DNA of 64,000 nucleotides from Paenibacillus senegalimassiliensis (GCF_001486585.1 NZ_LN909043.1:187361-251360), one strand, 5' to 3'; positions 43,784-51,344 are shown, numbered from the stretch's first letter. The notes: a model not told the origin generated them from the letters alone. Numbers and translations: made by a program.

Positions 43784-44491
43784 ATGATATTGTCCTCGAT
43801 GCGTGAGGTGGTGTTTGGATACGGGAGCGAGCCGGTGATTGAGAATTTGTCGCTCGATATCCAAGCAGGACAACTCATTGGAATCGCTGGTCCCAACGGC
43901 GCGGCCAAGTCGACGCTGCTTAAGTTGATGCTGGGATTGCTGAAGCCTTGGAGCGGCTCCGTTCAGTTTAACGGAGATAGTCAGCATGGGGGGAAGCTGG
44001 CGGTAGCTTATGTACCACAGCAGGTATCCTCCTTCAATGCCGGCTTCCCCAGCAAGGTTAGCGAGCTTGTGCGGTCGGGGTGTTATGCCAAGCTGGGCTG
44101 GTTCCGGCGCTTCGGGAAGGAGCAGGAACACATCGTAGAACGCTCCCTGAAGCAACTGGATATATGGGAGCTACGGGACCGCAAGATCGGGGAATTGTCC
44201 GGTGGGCAGAAGCAGCGGGTATGCCTTGCCCGTGCCTTGGCCCAGGAGCCACAAGTGCTGGTTCTGGATGAACCGGGGACAGGGATGGATGCGGCGAGCC
44301 GGGCCAAGCTGTATGCCTTGCTGCGTGAAGATGTAGATCAGCGAGGGCGGACCGTAATTATGGTGACGCACGCGCTGGAAGAGGCAAGCCCATATCTCGA
44401 CACCTTGATTAGTCTGGAGCGGAAGGAAGATGAAGGATGGCAATGTTCGGTTACGAATTTATGCAACGAGCCTTTTGGGCAGGAGGACTGA
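43784..44491 (+). CDS. znuC: Zinc ABC transporter ATPase
   Basis: A 235-residue ABC ATPase. The P-loop is GPNGAAKSTLL: Ala replaces the usual second Gly, a substitution also seen in AdcC/ZnuC-type zinc importers. Signature LSGGQKQRVCLARALA, Walker B VLVLDEPGTGMD and switch VTHALEE are intact. It starts at ATG 43784 after AAAGGAAG and overlaps znuB by 55 bases. Zur control is inferred from the two boxes upstream. Confidence 0.92.
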   Translation: MILSSMREVVFGYGSEPVIENLSLDIQAGQLIGIAGPNGAAKSTLLKLMLGLLKPWSGSVQFNGDSQHGGKLAVAYVPQQVSSFNAGFPSKVSELVRSGCYAKLGWFRRFGKEQEHIVERSLKQLDIWELRDRKIGELSGGQKQRVCLARALAQEPQVLVLDEPGTGMDAASRAKLYALLREDVDQRGRTVIMVTHALEEASPYLDTLISLERKEDEGWQCSVTNLCNEPFGQED

Positions 44492-45321
44492 TCGGGATCA
44501 TTGCCCCTCTGCTGGGCGTATATCTGATGCTTCGTCGTCAGGCGCTGATGGCAGATACGCTTTCCCACGTCTCCCTTGCGGGGGTGGCTCTGGGCTCAGT
44601 CCTTCATCTTAATCCTGCTCTTAGCGGCTTTGCGGTGGCCGTGGCTGGAGGGCTTGTGATTGAACAGCTTCGTCGCTCCTATCGTACATATAGCGAGCTG
44701 CCGGTGGCGATCATTATGACATCCGGTTTGGCGCTGGCGGTGGTATTGATGGGCTTACAGCAAAATTTGAGCAAAAGCTTTAGCTCCTATTTATTCGGTT
44801 CCATCGTAGCGGTCAGTGACACTCAATTGAGGCTGATTGCTGTTGTGGCGCTGATCGGCTTGATTTACTTCATTTGTCTGCGTCGCCCGCTCTACCAGCT
44901 AACCTTTGATGAAGAGACAGCCGCAATTTCAGGGGTGCGCGTGAAGCTGCTCTCCTTCTCCTTCGCGGTGTTAACGGGCATGACGGTAGCGGCTGCAATG
45001 CCGGTGGTCGGTGTACTGCTGGTGTCGGCCCTGATCGTGTTGCCAGCTTCACTAGCACTGCGGGTTGCGGGCGGTTTTCTGTCGGCAGTAATGATATCCA
45101 TAGCGGTCGGCCTGACGGGGGTATTCTCCGGTCTGACCGTCTCGTACGTGCTGGACACCCCGTCCGGCGGGACGATTGCACTTATCTTACTTGTGTTCCT
45201 GCTGGTCACCATTTTATGTCAGAGAGTCATGCGGTACAAGAATCGCCGGGGAGCCGGGAAACTCATTAAACAACCTCTAAAAACAAAGGAGTCCATAAAA
45301 CATGAAATCTTGGAGTCATAG
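44437..45321 (+). CDS. znuB: Zinc ABC transporter permease
   Basis: A 294-residue ABC-3 family permease with about eight transmembrane segments. It has YLMLRRQALMADTLSHVSLAGVALG near the N terminus and the cytoplasmic loop LTFDEETAAISGVRVK near residue 160. A single permease gene fits zinc-type Znu/Adc systems (homodimer). ATG 44437 lies inside znuC, with GGAAGG directly upstream; the 3' end overlaps znuA by 20 bases. The C-terminal tail is very basic. Confidence 0.92.
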   Translation: MAMFGYEFMQRAFWAGGLIGIIAPLLGVYLMLRRQALMADTLSHVSLAGVALGSVLHLNPALSGFAVAVAGGLVIEQLRRSYRTYSELPVAIIMTSGLALAVVLMGLQQNLSKSFSSYLFGSIVAVSDTQLRLIAVVALIGLIYFICLRRPLYQLTFDEETAAISGVRVKLLSFSFAVLTGMTVAAAMPVVGVLLVSALIVLPASLALRVAGGFLSAVMISIAVGLTGVFSGLTVSYVLDTPSGGTIALILLVFLLVTILCQRVMRYKNRRGAGKLIKQPLKTKESIKHEILES

Positions 45322-46510
45322 TTTGGCCGCATTATCCTTAGCCGCTATGCTGGTCGTTGCCGGCTGCGGCTCAAATGGCAATCAGGCCACTAATACAGGA
45401 GCAGAAGGCAATCAGTCAACGCCTGCTCCATCCAGTGCCGAGAAGTTGCTGGTGAAAACGAGCTTTTATCCGATGTACGAATTTACCCGTCAAGTTGCAG
45501 GCGATTTGGCTGAAGTAGAGAATCTGGTACCTGCCGGAGTGGAACCCCATGATTGGGAGCCAACGCCGCAGGATATGGCCAAGATTACGGAAGCGGATGT
45601 CCTTGTCTACAACGGGGCAGGCATGGAGGGCTGGATCGAGCAAGTGCTGGATAGTGTGACAGATACGGATCTGATTGCGATCGAGGCCAGCCAAGGATTG
45701 GAGATTATGGAGGGCGAAGGCCACAGCCATGATCATGATGAGCATGCGCATGAAGAAGGTGAGCATGCGCATGAAGAAGGCGAGCATGCGCATGAAGAAG
45801 GTGAGCATGCGCATGAAGAAGGCGAGCATGCGCATGAAGAAGGTGAGCATGCGCATGAAGAAGGTGAGCATGCGCATGAGGAAGGTGAGCATGCGCATGA
45901 GGAAGGTGAGCATGCGCATGAGGAAGGTGAGCATGCGCATGAGGAAGATGAGCATGCGCATGACGAGCATGACCACGACCATGGGGGATTGGACCCGCAT
46001 GTGTGGTTATCCCCGGCTTTAGCCATTCAGGAAGTTCGCAATATTGAGAAGGGCCTGGCGGAAGCTGCACCTGAGCACAAGGATGCATTCAAGGCCAATG
46101 CCGATGCTTATGTAGCCAAGCTGGAGGCCTTGGATCAAGAGTTTACCGATGAATTGAAGGATTCGCAGCGCAAGGACTTTATTACACAGCATGCCGCATT
46201 TGGCTATCTGGCCAAGCAGTATGGATTAACGCAGGTTCCGATTGCCGGACTATCACCGGAGCAGGAGCCGTCGGCTTCCCAGATGGCGGAGATTGTGGAT
46301 TTTGCCAAGGAGCATAACGTCAAGACGATCTTCTTTGAGACCTTGGTGTCCTCCAGCGTGGCCGATACGATTGCCTCCGAGATTGGAGCCAAGTCGGCCG
46401 TCCTTAACCCGATTGAAGGGTTAACGGAAGAAGACATCAGCAAGCAGCACGACTACCTGGCACTGATGCGGCAGAACCTGGAAGCCCTGAAGGCCGCGCT
46501 AAACGAATAG
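45302..46510 (+). CDS. znuA: Zinc-binding lipoprotein with extended His-rich repeat loop
   Basis: A 402-residue cluster A-I solute-binding lipoprotein. Signal peptide and lipobox LVVAGCGS (Cys 22), binding domain from ~45 (LLVKTSFYPMYEFTRQVAGD, first His ligand in PAGVEPHDWEP), VWLSPALA, the second His in FITQHAAFGYLAKQYGL and the Glu/Asp region ETLVSSSVADTIASEIGA. Residues ~140-230 are a His/Glu-rich loop: eleven copies of EHAHEEG flanked by GHSHDHD and DEHDHDHGG. Such loops in ZnuA/AdcA capture zinc; this one is long. AAAGGAG precedes ATG 45302. Confidence 0.95.
   Translation: MKSWSHSLAALSLAAMLVVAGCGSNGNQATNTGAEGNQSTPAPSSAEKLLVKTSFYPMYEFTRQVAGDLAEVENLVPAGVEPHDWEPTPQDMAKITEADVLVYNGAGMEGWIEQVLDSVTDTDLIAIEASQGLEIMEGEGHSHDHDEHAHEEGEHAHEEGEHAHEEGEHAHEEGEHAHEEGEHAHEEGEHAHEEGEHAHEEGEHAHEEGEHAHEEDEHAHDEHDHDHGGLDPHVWLSPALAIQEVRNIEKGLAEAAPEHKDAFKANADAYVAKLEALDQEFTDELKDSQRKDFITQHAAFGYLAKQYGLTQVPIAGLSPEQEPSASQMAEIVDFAKEHNVKTIFFETLVSSSVADTIASEIGAKSAVLNPIEGLTEEDISKQHDYLALMRQNLEALKAALNE
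45740..45970 (+). repeat. Eleven tandem 21-bp repeats in znuA
   Basis: Unit GAGCATGCGCATGAAGAAGG plus one base, encoding EHAHEEG, starts at 45740 and every 21 bases to 45950. Copies 1-6 use GAAGAAGG, copies 7-10 GAGGAAG, copy 11 is degenerate. Copies 1-5 alternate GGT/GGC, so part of the array grew in 42-bp dimer steps. Confidence 0.98.
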
Positions 46511-46555
46511 CCTGAACTGGACCAAAGCATCAACGCCGATAAGGAGATGGAGTAG

Positions 46556-46978
46556 ATGGAAAGTAAGCGAGATCGTATGGTGCAAGCAATGACGGATAAG
46601 GGTCTTCGCATCACAGCACAGCGCCGATTCATTGCTGATCTGTTCTCCATTTCCACCGGCTTTGTGCTGCCACGCCAGGTTCATACTTACATTTCCGAGT
46701 ATATTCCGGGAGTAAGCTTCGATACCGTGTATCGCAACCTGCGTTTGCTGGTGCAGATCGATCTGATCGAGCAATTTGACTTCCCCGAAGGAGTTCGCTT
46801 CAAGCTACGCTGCGGCCCGGAACATCATCACCATCATTTCATATGTCTCAAGTGCGACAGAACGTATCCGCTGGATTTTTGCCCGGTCGACAGCGGTATT
46901 TCTGCACCGGAAGCCTTTGAAATTGTGTCTCACAAATTTGAAATCCACGGAATATGCGGCGAATGTGCCCGTAAGTAA
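46556..46978 (+). CDS. zur: Fur-family zinc uptake regulator Zur
   Basis: A 140-residue Fur-family protein. Winged helix (~10-75: [34 protein letters not shown]) and dimerisation domain with [11 protein letters not shown] (~92-103) and GICGECARK at the end, giving the two CxxC of the structural zinc site. Position between znuA and the zinc-free S14 gene, and Zur-like boxes nearby, make Zur the right member rather than Fur or PerR. ATG 46556 follows AAGGAG at nine bases. It is within the operon it should repress, so it is likely autoregulated. Confidence 0.9.
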   Translation: MESKRDRMVQAMTDKGLRITAQRRFIADLFSISTGFVLPRQVHTYISEYIPGVSFDTVYRNLRLLVQIDLIEQFDFPEGVRFKLRCGPEHHHHHFICLKCDRTYPLDFCPVDSGISAPEAFEIVSHKFEIHGICGECARK

Positions 46979-47000
46979 ACGACTAAGAGGAGGATGGAAC

Positions 47001-47270
47001 ATGGCTAAGAAATCAAAGGTTGTAAAAGAGCTGAAACGGCAGGCCCTAGTAGAAAAATACCTGGAGAAACGCCGGGAGTTAAAGGAAAAGGGGGATTATG
47101 CTGCCCTGCAAAAACTTCCCCGGGACTCCTCTCCTACACGCTTGCATAATCGTTGCGGAGTTTCAGGCCGTCCCCACGGCTACCTGAGTAAGTTCAAGGT
47201 ATCCCGGATCGTCTTCCGTGAGCTTGCCCATCAAGGGAAAATTCCCGGAGTGAAGAAGGCGAGCTGGTAA
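47001..47270 (+). CDS. rpsN: Ribosomal protein S14, zinc-free (C-) form
   Basis: An 89-residue long-form S14. The zinc form has CVRCGRPH...CRICFREL; here that stretch reads [26 protein letters not shown] with only one Cys, so it does not need zinc. The C terminus [13 protein letters not shown] is typical. C- S14 is made under zinc starvation in Bacillus. It is 22 bases after zur with AGAGGAGG upstream, and is the last gene before the operon terminator. Confidence 0.94.
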   Translation: MAKKSKVVKELKRQALVEKYLEKRRELKEKGDYAALQKLPRDSSPTRLHNRCGVSGRPHGYLSKFKVSRIVFRELAHQGKIPGVKKASW

Positions 47271-47306
47271 ACGGAACGATTTTCGGCATGACTGACTAAA
47301 TCAAAT

Positions 47307-47376
47307 AAAACCTCCCTATCAGGTAAAATTCGCCACGACGATGAGCGGGCTTTATCTTGATGAGGGGGGTTTTTTG
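47307..47376 (+). terminator. Terminator of the znu-zur-rpsN operon
   Basis: AAAACCTCCCTATCA (47307-47321) pairs with TGATGAGGGGGGTTTT (47359-47374) with one bulge, ending in a T tract; the 37-nt loop contains TAAA/TTTA that extends it. Confidence 0.75.
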
Positions 47377-47383
47377 ATTTGTA

Positions 47384-47506
47384 TTATACCAAGCAGAGTT
47401 GCTCCAGAATATCGGCTCGTACCTTCATTAAATCGAGATCCTTGAGCGAACGTTCTCGTTGGGGCGCAGGGCAATCCTCGCCATTATCCTTTCGGTCCTT
47501 TTGTAG
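47384..47506 (-). pseudogene. Possible vestigial coding end
   Basis: Between the rpsN terminator and the methyltransferase gene, a 41-codon open stretch without a start codon reads on the minus strand ...ERSLKDLDLMKVRADILEQL (ending CLV) before TAA at 47384. Its composition (charged, periodic Leu) looks like the C terminus of a real protein. No homologue recognised; it may also be chance. Confidence 0.25.
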
Positions 47507-47530
47507 TTAGCAGTATTGTAAGTAGGCAGA

Positions 47531-48289
47531 TCAGTCAGGCTTACGGCTGCATACGGCAATATACTGAAGGTCCTTACCCGAGGTATTGAAGAAGGAATAC
47601 ATCTTCTTGAATTGAGGGAAATTCTCTTTCTTCAAGCCGTTCTTCAAGATACGCAACGTCCCCCAAATTCCCTCGTCCCGAATCAGCCCGCTCAGCTTCA
47701 TGAGCGACATATCCCCTGATTCGTGAGCCACCTTGGCAAAGCCGACCCCGTAGAACAGTTCTTCCCATCTTGGTACAGGCAACGGCTCTACTTGAACATG
47801 GATGGTCTCACGCAGCTCAGCTAGCAGCTCATGCATATGCTCCTTAGTAAAAGTGATATCATGCGTCAGCAGCACACCACCTGGCCTCAGCACCCGGTAA
47901 TATTCGCGAACCGCCTTCTCTTTGGCTGCGGTATTTAACATGGTCAGCATTGCTTCATTGATGACCACATCGAAGCTGGCATCGGCAAAGGGCAGCTTCA
48001 TCGCATTGGCCTGCTGTACTTGAATGTACTCTTCCAGCTTGGCATTCTTGATATTTTGTCTCGCCTTCGTCAAGGCCTTGGCATCCATATCGATGCCTGT
48101 GATATGGCATTGGTACTGCTTGGCTAGCTGAATGGACGTCGTACACATATTGCAGGCAACCTCCAGCACATGGCTGTCCTTGGTGATCCCGGCGTGCCGG
48201 ATCAACCAATCGGTAGCGACTACCCCCCCTGGACGAAGACGCTTCTTGCCTAATTTGGCGAGAAAATTATGGCCGACTTCTCTTTTCAT
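47531..48289 (-). CDS. Class I SAM-dependent methyltransferase
   Basis: A 252-residue methyltransferase with motif I VLEVACNMCTTSIQLA (residues ~41-56; G-x-G-x-G replaced by A-C-N-M-C), GIDMD at the end of strand 2, motif with ANAMKLPFADASFDVV (~91-106) and YRVLRPGGVLLTHD (~135). The relaxed motif I is unusual. C-terminal ~100 residues are helical. It is the third gene of an operon with two cupins (gaps of 15 and 17 bases). Substrate unknown. ATG 48289 follows AAAGGAGGAG. Confidence 0.82.
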   Translation of the reverse strand: MKREVGHNFLAKLGKKRLRPGGVVATDWLIRHAGITKDSHVLEVACNMCTTSIQLAKQYQCHITGIDMDAKALTKARQNIKNAKLEEYIQVQQANAMKLPFADASFDVVINEAMLTMLNTAAKEKAVREYYRVLRPGGVLLTHDITFTKEHMHELLAELRETIHVQVEPLPVPRWEELFYGVGFAKVAHESGDMSLMKLSGLIRDEGIWGTLRILKNGLKKENFPQFKKMYSFFNTSGKDLQYIAVCSRKPD

Positions 48290-48304
48290 ACGTAGGCTCC
48301 TCCT

Positions 48305-48652
48305 TTAGGAATTGGGCTTGACGACCACAAGCAGCATTTGGAAAGCCTCTGTTGCGTAGAGGGCATGCGGTACATTAGCGGGCATAACGATGGTTTCACC
48401 GGCGCGCACCGTGTACTTCTCGTCACCGATGGTGATTTCAGATTGTCCGGACAGGATTTGGACCATAGCATCGCCGGGCGAGGAATGTCCCCCAATTGAA
48501 GTTCCCTGGTCCAGAGATAAGAGCGTCATGGCCAGGTCGGGACGCTGTACCAGTGTCAGGCTCGAAACCTGCTGTTCTTCCACGGAAATGATAGTCTTCA
48601 AATCGATGACTTCGGCTACGGGGAGCTTCTTGATAAATTGACCTTGTTGCAT
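48305..48652 (-). CDS. Cupin-domain protein
   Basis: A 115-residue single-domain cupin. Motif 1 is roughly GTSIGGHSSPGDAMVQILSG with one His, motif 2 is GETIVMPANVPHALYA with the second His. Possible divalent-metal or small-molecule binding. ATG 48652 follows AGGAGG. It is similar in architecture to the next gene upstream and may have arisen by duplication. Confidence 0.82.
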   Translation of the reverse strand: MQQGQFIKKLPVAEVIDLKTIISVEEQQVSSLTLVQRPDLAMTLLSLDQGTSIGGHSSPGDAMVQILSGQSEITIGDEKYTVRAGETIVMPANVPHALYATEAFQMLLVVVKPNS

Positions 48653-48669
48653 AGGGTTTGCCTCCTAGT

Positions 48670-49002
48670 TCAATATGAGATTTGTAAAAATTTGCAGCCT
48701 GTGGGTGCAGCGAATTCATGCCAGGTGCCCGCAGGAATAACAAGTGAATCTCCGGCCCGCAAGTGGCAGGCCTGTTGTTCGACCACCATGTCCAGTGCTC
48801 CTTCCAACACATGGACGAGTCGGGTCAGGGGAGAGGTCTCCGAGCTGATCGTTTCCTCCTGACCCATGGCATAGAGCACGCTTTCTTGAGCGGTAGATGA
48901 AGAGAAGTTAGGCAGTGACAAGCTGCGGCTCGCAATCCGCCCCGGCTTGATATCTATGAATTCCTTCAGATCGAACACCGTATGGGTTGGTAGTTTGTTC
49001 AT
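48670..49002 (-). CDS. Cupin-domain protein
   Basis: A 110-residue cupin, first gene of the minus-strand operon. Motif 1 region TSPLTRLVHVLEGALDMVVE and motif 2 GDSLVIPAGTWHEFAAP with one His. The first-motif His ligands are largely missing, so it may bind an organic ligand rather than metal. ATG 49002 follows AGGGAGG. Divergent from the Crp/Fnr gene, with a Fur-like box in between. Confidence 0.8.
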   Translation of the reverse strand: MNKLPTHTVFDLKEFIDIKPGRIASRSLSLPNFSSSTAQESVLYAMGQEETISSETSPLTRLVHVLEGALDMVVEQQACHLRAGDSLVIPAGTWHEFAAPTGCKFLQISY

Positions 49003-49022
49003 GCTTTTCCTCCCTGCTGCTA

Positions 49023-49074
49023 TTGAAGGCTGGCCTTCATCTGTTATAATAAGATATATTGAGAATCGTTCTCA
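49023..49074 (+). promoter_or_regulatory. Promoter with Fur-like box before the Crp/Fnr gene
   Basis: TTGAAG (49023-49028), 16-bp spacer, TATAAT (49045-49050), followed by TGAGAATCGTTCTCA (49060-49074), a 7-1-7 inverted repeat of the Fur class (TGATAAT-N-ATTATCA). Its position over the expected start suggests repression by an iron-loaded Fur-type regulator. Confidence 0.65.
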
Positions 49075-49119
49075 TTTAGTGAATTGTAGCAGAAGTGGCA
49101 GCATAATTCTGTTGCCATG

Positions 49120-49163
49120 GCAACAGGAGGTGAACAGGGATGCAACAGGAGGTGAACAGGGAT
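49120..49163 (+). repeat. Tandem 22-bp duplication carrying ribosome binding site and ATG
   Basis: GCAACAGGAGGTGAACAGGG plus AT occurs twice in tandem, at 49120-49141 and 49142-49163, without mismatch. Each copy brings AGGAGGTGA and starts an ATG (49140 and 49162). As 22 is not a multiple of 3, the two starts are in different frames; only the second opens the Crp/Fnr gene. Confidence 0.95.
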
Positions 49164-49854
49164 GCAGCAGGAGTTGAATATTATTGGCAAGACGGCCTTG
49201 TTCAGAGGGTTTACGGGGAATGAAGTGCTGATTGCCGTGAATTGTCTGGAGGGCACTGTTAAGGAATATGGCAAAAAGGAAATGATCTTCCGCTCGGATG
49301 AGGTACTGGATGCGGTGGGAATTATCTTGAGCGGACAGGTGCTACTATGCAAGGAGAACATCTCGGGCATGCGCCTGATCTTCTCGGAACTGGAAGCGGG
49401 CGATATTCTGGGAGAGACTGCACTGAGAACGACGCGCGAGTACAGCGGGTATGAGGCGGTAGCTGGCGCTGCATGCAGAATCTTATTTATCCGAATTCAC
49501 AAGATTGTGCGCCCCGGACTGCAAACCTGTAAGCTACGGGGGCGTATTATTGAGAATATGATGGCTTTACTGCTGGAGAATAACCGTTCCATGTATCATA
49601 AGCTGGACATCGTCTCCCACAAATCGCTGCGGGATCGAATCTTGCGTTACCTCAGTCTGCAAGCCAAGAAGAGCAATGCGCTTGTCTTCGACATTCCGTT
49701 CTCTCGCAGCGATTTGGCGGATTACCTGAACGTGGACCGTAGCGCGTTATCCCGGGAACTGCAGCGTATGGCGGAGGATGGACTCATTCGATTTGCCAAG
49801 AACCACTTTGAATTACTGGATACGGACCAAGGCCTGGCGATGATTGACTTCTGA
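49162..49854 (+). CDS. Crp/Fnr-family transcriptional regulator
   Basis: A 230-residue regulator with an N-terminal cyclic-nucleotide-binding-like domain (LFRGFTGNEVLIAVNCLEG to ILFIRIHKI, residues ~10-115) and a C-terminal winged helix (FSRSDLADYLNVDRSALSRELQRM, ~175-200). Cysteines at ~31, ~60, ~97 and ~117 are not clustered as in Fnr, so an Fe-S switch is not evident. The nearest target is probably the divergent cupin-cupin-methyltransferase operon. ATG 49162 has the second copy of AGGAGGTGA six bases upstream. Confidence 0.85.
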   Translation: MQQELNIIGKTALFRGFTGNEVLIAVNCLEGTVKEYGKKEMIFRSDEVLDAVGIILSGQVLLCKENISGMRLIFSELEAGDILGETALRTTREYSGYEAVAGAACRILFIRIHKIVRPGLQTCKLRGRIIENMMALLLENNRSMYHKLDIVSHKSLRDRILRYLSLQAKKSNALVFDIPFSRSDLADYLNVDRSALSRELQRMAEDGLIRFAKNHFELLDTDQGLAMIDF

Positions 49855-49855
49855 A

Positions 49856-49892
49856 CAGGTAAATGCACCTGATATGCTCGTGCGTTTACCTG
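49856..49892. terminator. Convergent hairpin between Crp/Fnr and LysR genes
   Basis: CAGGTAAATGCAC (49856-49868) pairs with GTGCGTTTACCTG (49880-49892) with one mismatch. There is no T tract on either strand, and it overlaps the end of the LysR gene. Function as a terminator is uncertain. Confidence 0.45.
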
Positions 49893-50788
49893 TCCATCTT
49901 CACCGGCTTCAGCAGCGACTGCCGAACCTCATCGATCAGTCTTAGTATAGAAGGACTTTGATAGCAGGTGCTGGTTTTCTTAAGTATCCCAATCTGAAAA
50001 TCAATATCCAGGTCAGCGATATGTCTGATGATGATCGAGGGAATTTGCGGGGACATCGACATGCTAGGTACCAGCGCAATTCCCAGGTTAGCCTGAACGT
50101 AATATTTCAGCGTCGTGATGCTGGATACCTCGATGGTACGCTGTTGATTTTGTGGTAGCTTCTCGGCGAAGATCGATTCCACCTTGATACGGAAGGGGCA
50201 ATTGCCCATCGTAATCAGGAAGCGTTCGTTGTGTAGGTCGCTGGTGAAGATTTGCGGCTTAGCCGCCAGACGGTGACCAGAGGGTACGAGCAAAGCCAGG
50301 GGCTCTCTGCGCAAGCCTTCAAATTCTGTTTTGCCATTTGGATAAGGTTCCGTACCCAGGGCAAAATCGATCTCGTCCTCCGCCAGCATTTGATTTAGCT
50401 TCTCAATATTGTCATTAATGATACTGACATGTACCTTGGGGTACTTCTCCATAAAGGCATATAGCACAGACGGCATAAACTGACTAACCCAAGGCTCAGA
50501 GCCCCCAATTCTGACGTGCCCGGCTTCTCCGTCATGGTAATCCTCTATTAAATGGTTCAGTCCTTCATATTCCTTCAGCAATCCGATGGACCGGGCATAG
50601 AACAACTGGCCGACCTCGGTCAGCTTTATTTTCTTGCCCCGGGTGAATAGTTCAACGCCTAACTCGGATTCCAGCTTCTTGATATGTGTCGTAATGGTCG
50701 GTTGTGAATACTGTAGCGCTTCGGCGGCCTTCTGAAAACTCCCCTGTTTGACAATGGTTTCAAAGGTTTTAATCATACGAATTTCCAT
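49886..50788 (-). CDS. LysR-family transcriptional regulator
   Basis: A 300-residue LysR protein. The DNA-binding domain IKTFETIVKQGSFQKAAEALQYSQPTITTHIKKLESELG is followed by the effector domain from ~90 (HVRIGGSEPWVSQFMPSVLYAFMEKYPKVHVS). Only weak ribosome binding-site likeness is seen (GGGGAAGC) before ATG 50788. No divergent partner; the nearest neighbour upstream, grx-like, is in the same direction. It might regulate the peptide ABC operon to its right, but nothing in the sequence shows that. Confidence 0.85.
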   Translation of the reverse strand: MEIRMIKTFETIVKQGSFQKAAEALQYSQPTITTHIKKLESELGVELFTRGKKIKLTEVGQLFYARSIGLLKEYEGLNHLIEDYHDGEAGHVRIGGSEPWVSQFMPSVLYAFMEKYPKVHVSIINDNIEKLNQMLAEDEIDFALGTEPYPNGKTEFEGLRREPLALLVPSGHRLAAKPQIFTSDLHNERFLITMGNCPFRIKVESIFAEKLPQNQQRTIEVSSITTLKYYVQANLGIALVPSMSMSPQIPSIIIRHIADLDIDFQIGILKKTSTCYQSPSILRLIDEVRQSLLKPVKMDR

Positions 50789-50904
50789 ACCAGCTTCCCC
50801 ATCCCTTCGCTCTGCGCTTGACTACTCCAGAAAATAAATGCTATTATAGCACGCTTAATTCATATAAAACAAGTTGGAAATGTAGGGATATAAGATGATT
50901 TGGA

Positions 50905-50936
50905 ATAAAAAGCCGCCCCTGTTCAGAGGCGGCTCT
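50905..50936 (-). terminator. Terminator of the glutaredoxin-like gene
   Basis: On the minus strand, AGCCGCC (50934-50928) pairs with GGCGGCT (50917-50911) and is followed by TTTTTATTCC. Confidence 0.85.
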
Positions 50937-50957
50937 TTCCTGTCAGGCATAAACGGC

Positions 50958-51212
50958 TCAGGCGTGCAGCAGCGATTCCAATCCTTCCAGATCTGCTCCA
51001 AATACGGCCGCGTATTGTCCAGATCGACTGACTTCAGTGACTGGAACGGTACGAATCCCATATTTCAGTTCAAGCACATCACGCAGTATATCATGCCCCT
51101 CCACATCAATGTTCTCATAAGAATAGCCATGAGCTTGCAGATAGGCCTTGACCTGGCTGCAATAGGGACAATTCTGCTTGCCCCACACGATTATTTTTGG
51201 CCTGGATGTCAT
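50958..51212 (-). CDS. Glutaredoxin-like protein
   Basis: An 84-residue glutaredoxin-fold protein. The redox motif CPYC is at residues 13-16 (IIVWGKQNCPYCSQVKAYLQ), and the cis-Pro is in RTVPVTEVSR. Organisms of this group lack glutathione, so it may work with bacillithiol or thioredoxin reductase, similar to NrdH or bacilliredoxin-type proteins. ATG 51212 was chosen since AGGAGGTG lies seven bases upstream; the frame extends 38 codons further without a site. Confidence 0.82.
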   Translation of the reverse strand: MTSRPKIIVWGKQNCPYCSQVKAYLQAHGYSYENIDVEGHDILRDVLELKYGIRTVPVTEVSRSGQYAAVFGADLEGLESLLHA

Positions 51213-51344
51213 TGCTTTCACCTCCTGTCGCCTTCTCATTTTGATATCTAGCAATCTAAAGCCAACGCCCGTAATGTGATAGTAGTTGATTATTTCCCAG
51301 AAGTATAATTGGAAAAATGAAATCAATAGTTTACTTTTATTGAA

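Noticed and set aside
43911-43940. Apparent defect in the ZnuC P-loop (GPNGAAKST)
   Set aside because: The Ala in place of Gly is a recurrent variant in AdcC/ZnuC-type ATPases; all other ATPase motifs are intact.
45740-45970. CRISPR-like array
   Set aside because: The units are directly tandem with no spacers and are in frame within znuA.
45416-46088. Long minus-strand and alternate-frame ORFs over znuA (Met/Arg/Leu-rich or Ser/Cys-rich or Ala/His-rich)
   Set aside because: They are by-products of the 21-bp repeat, whose unit length is a multiple of three and so keeps several frames open. They have no ribosome binding site, and znuA has full family features.
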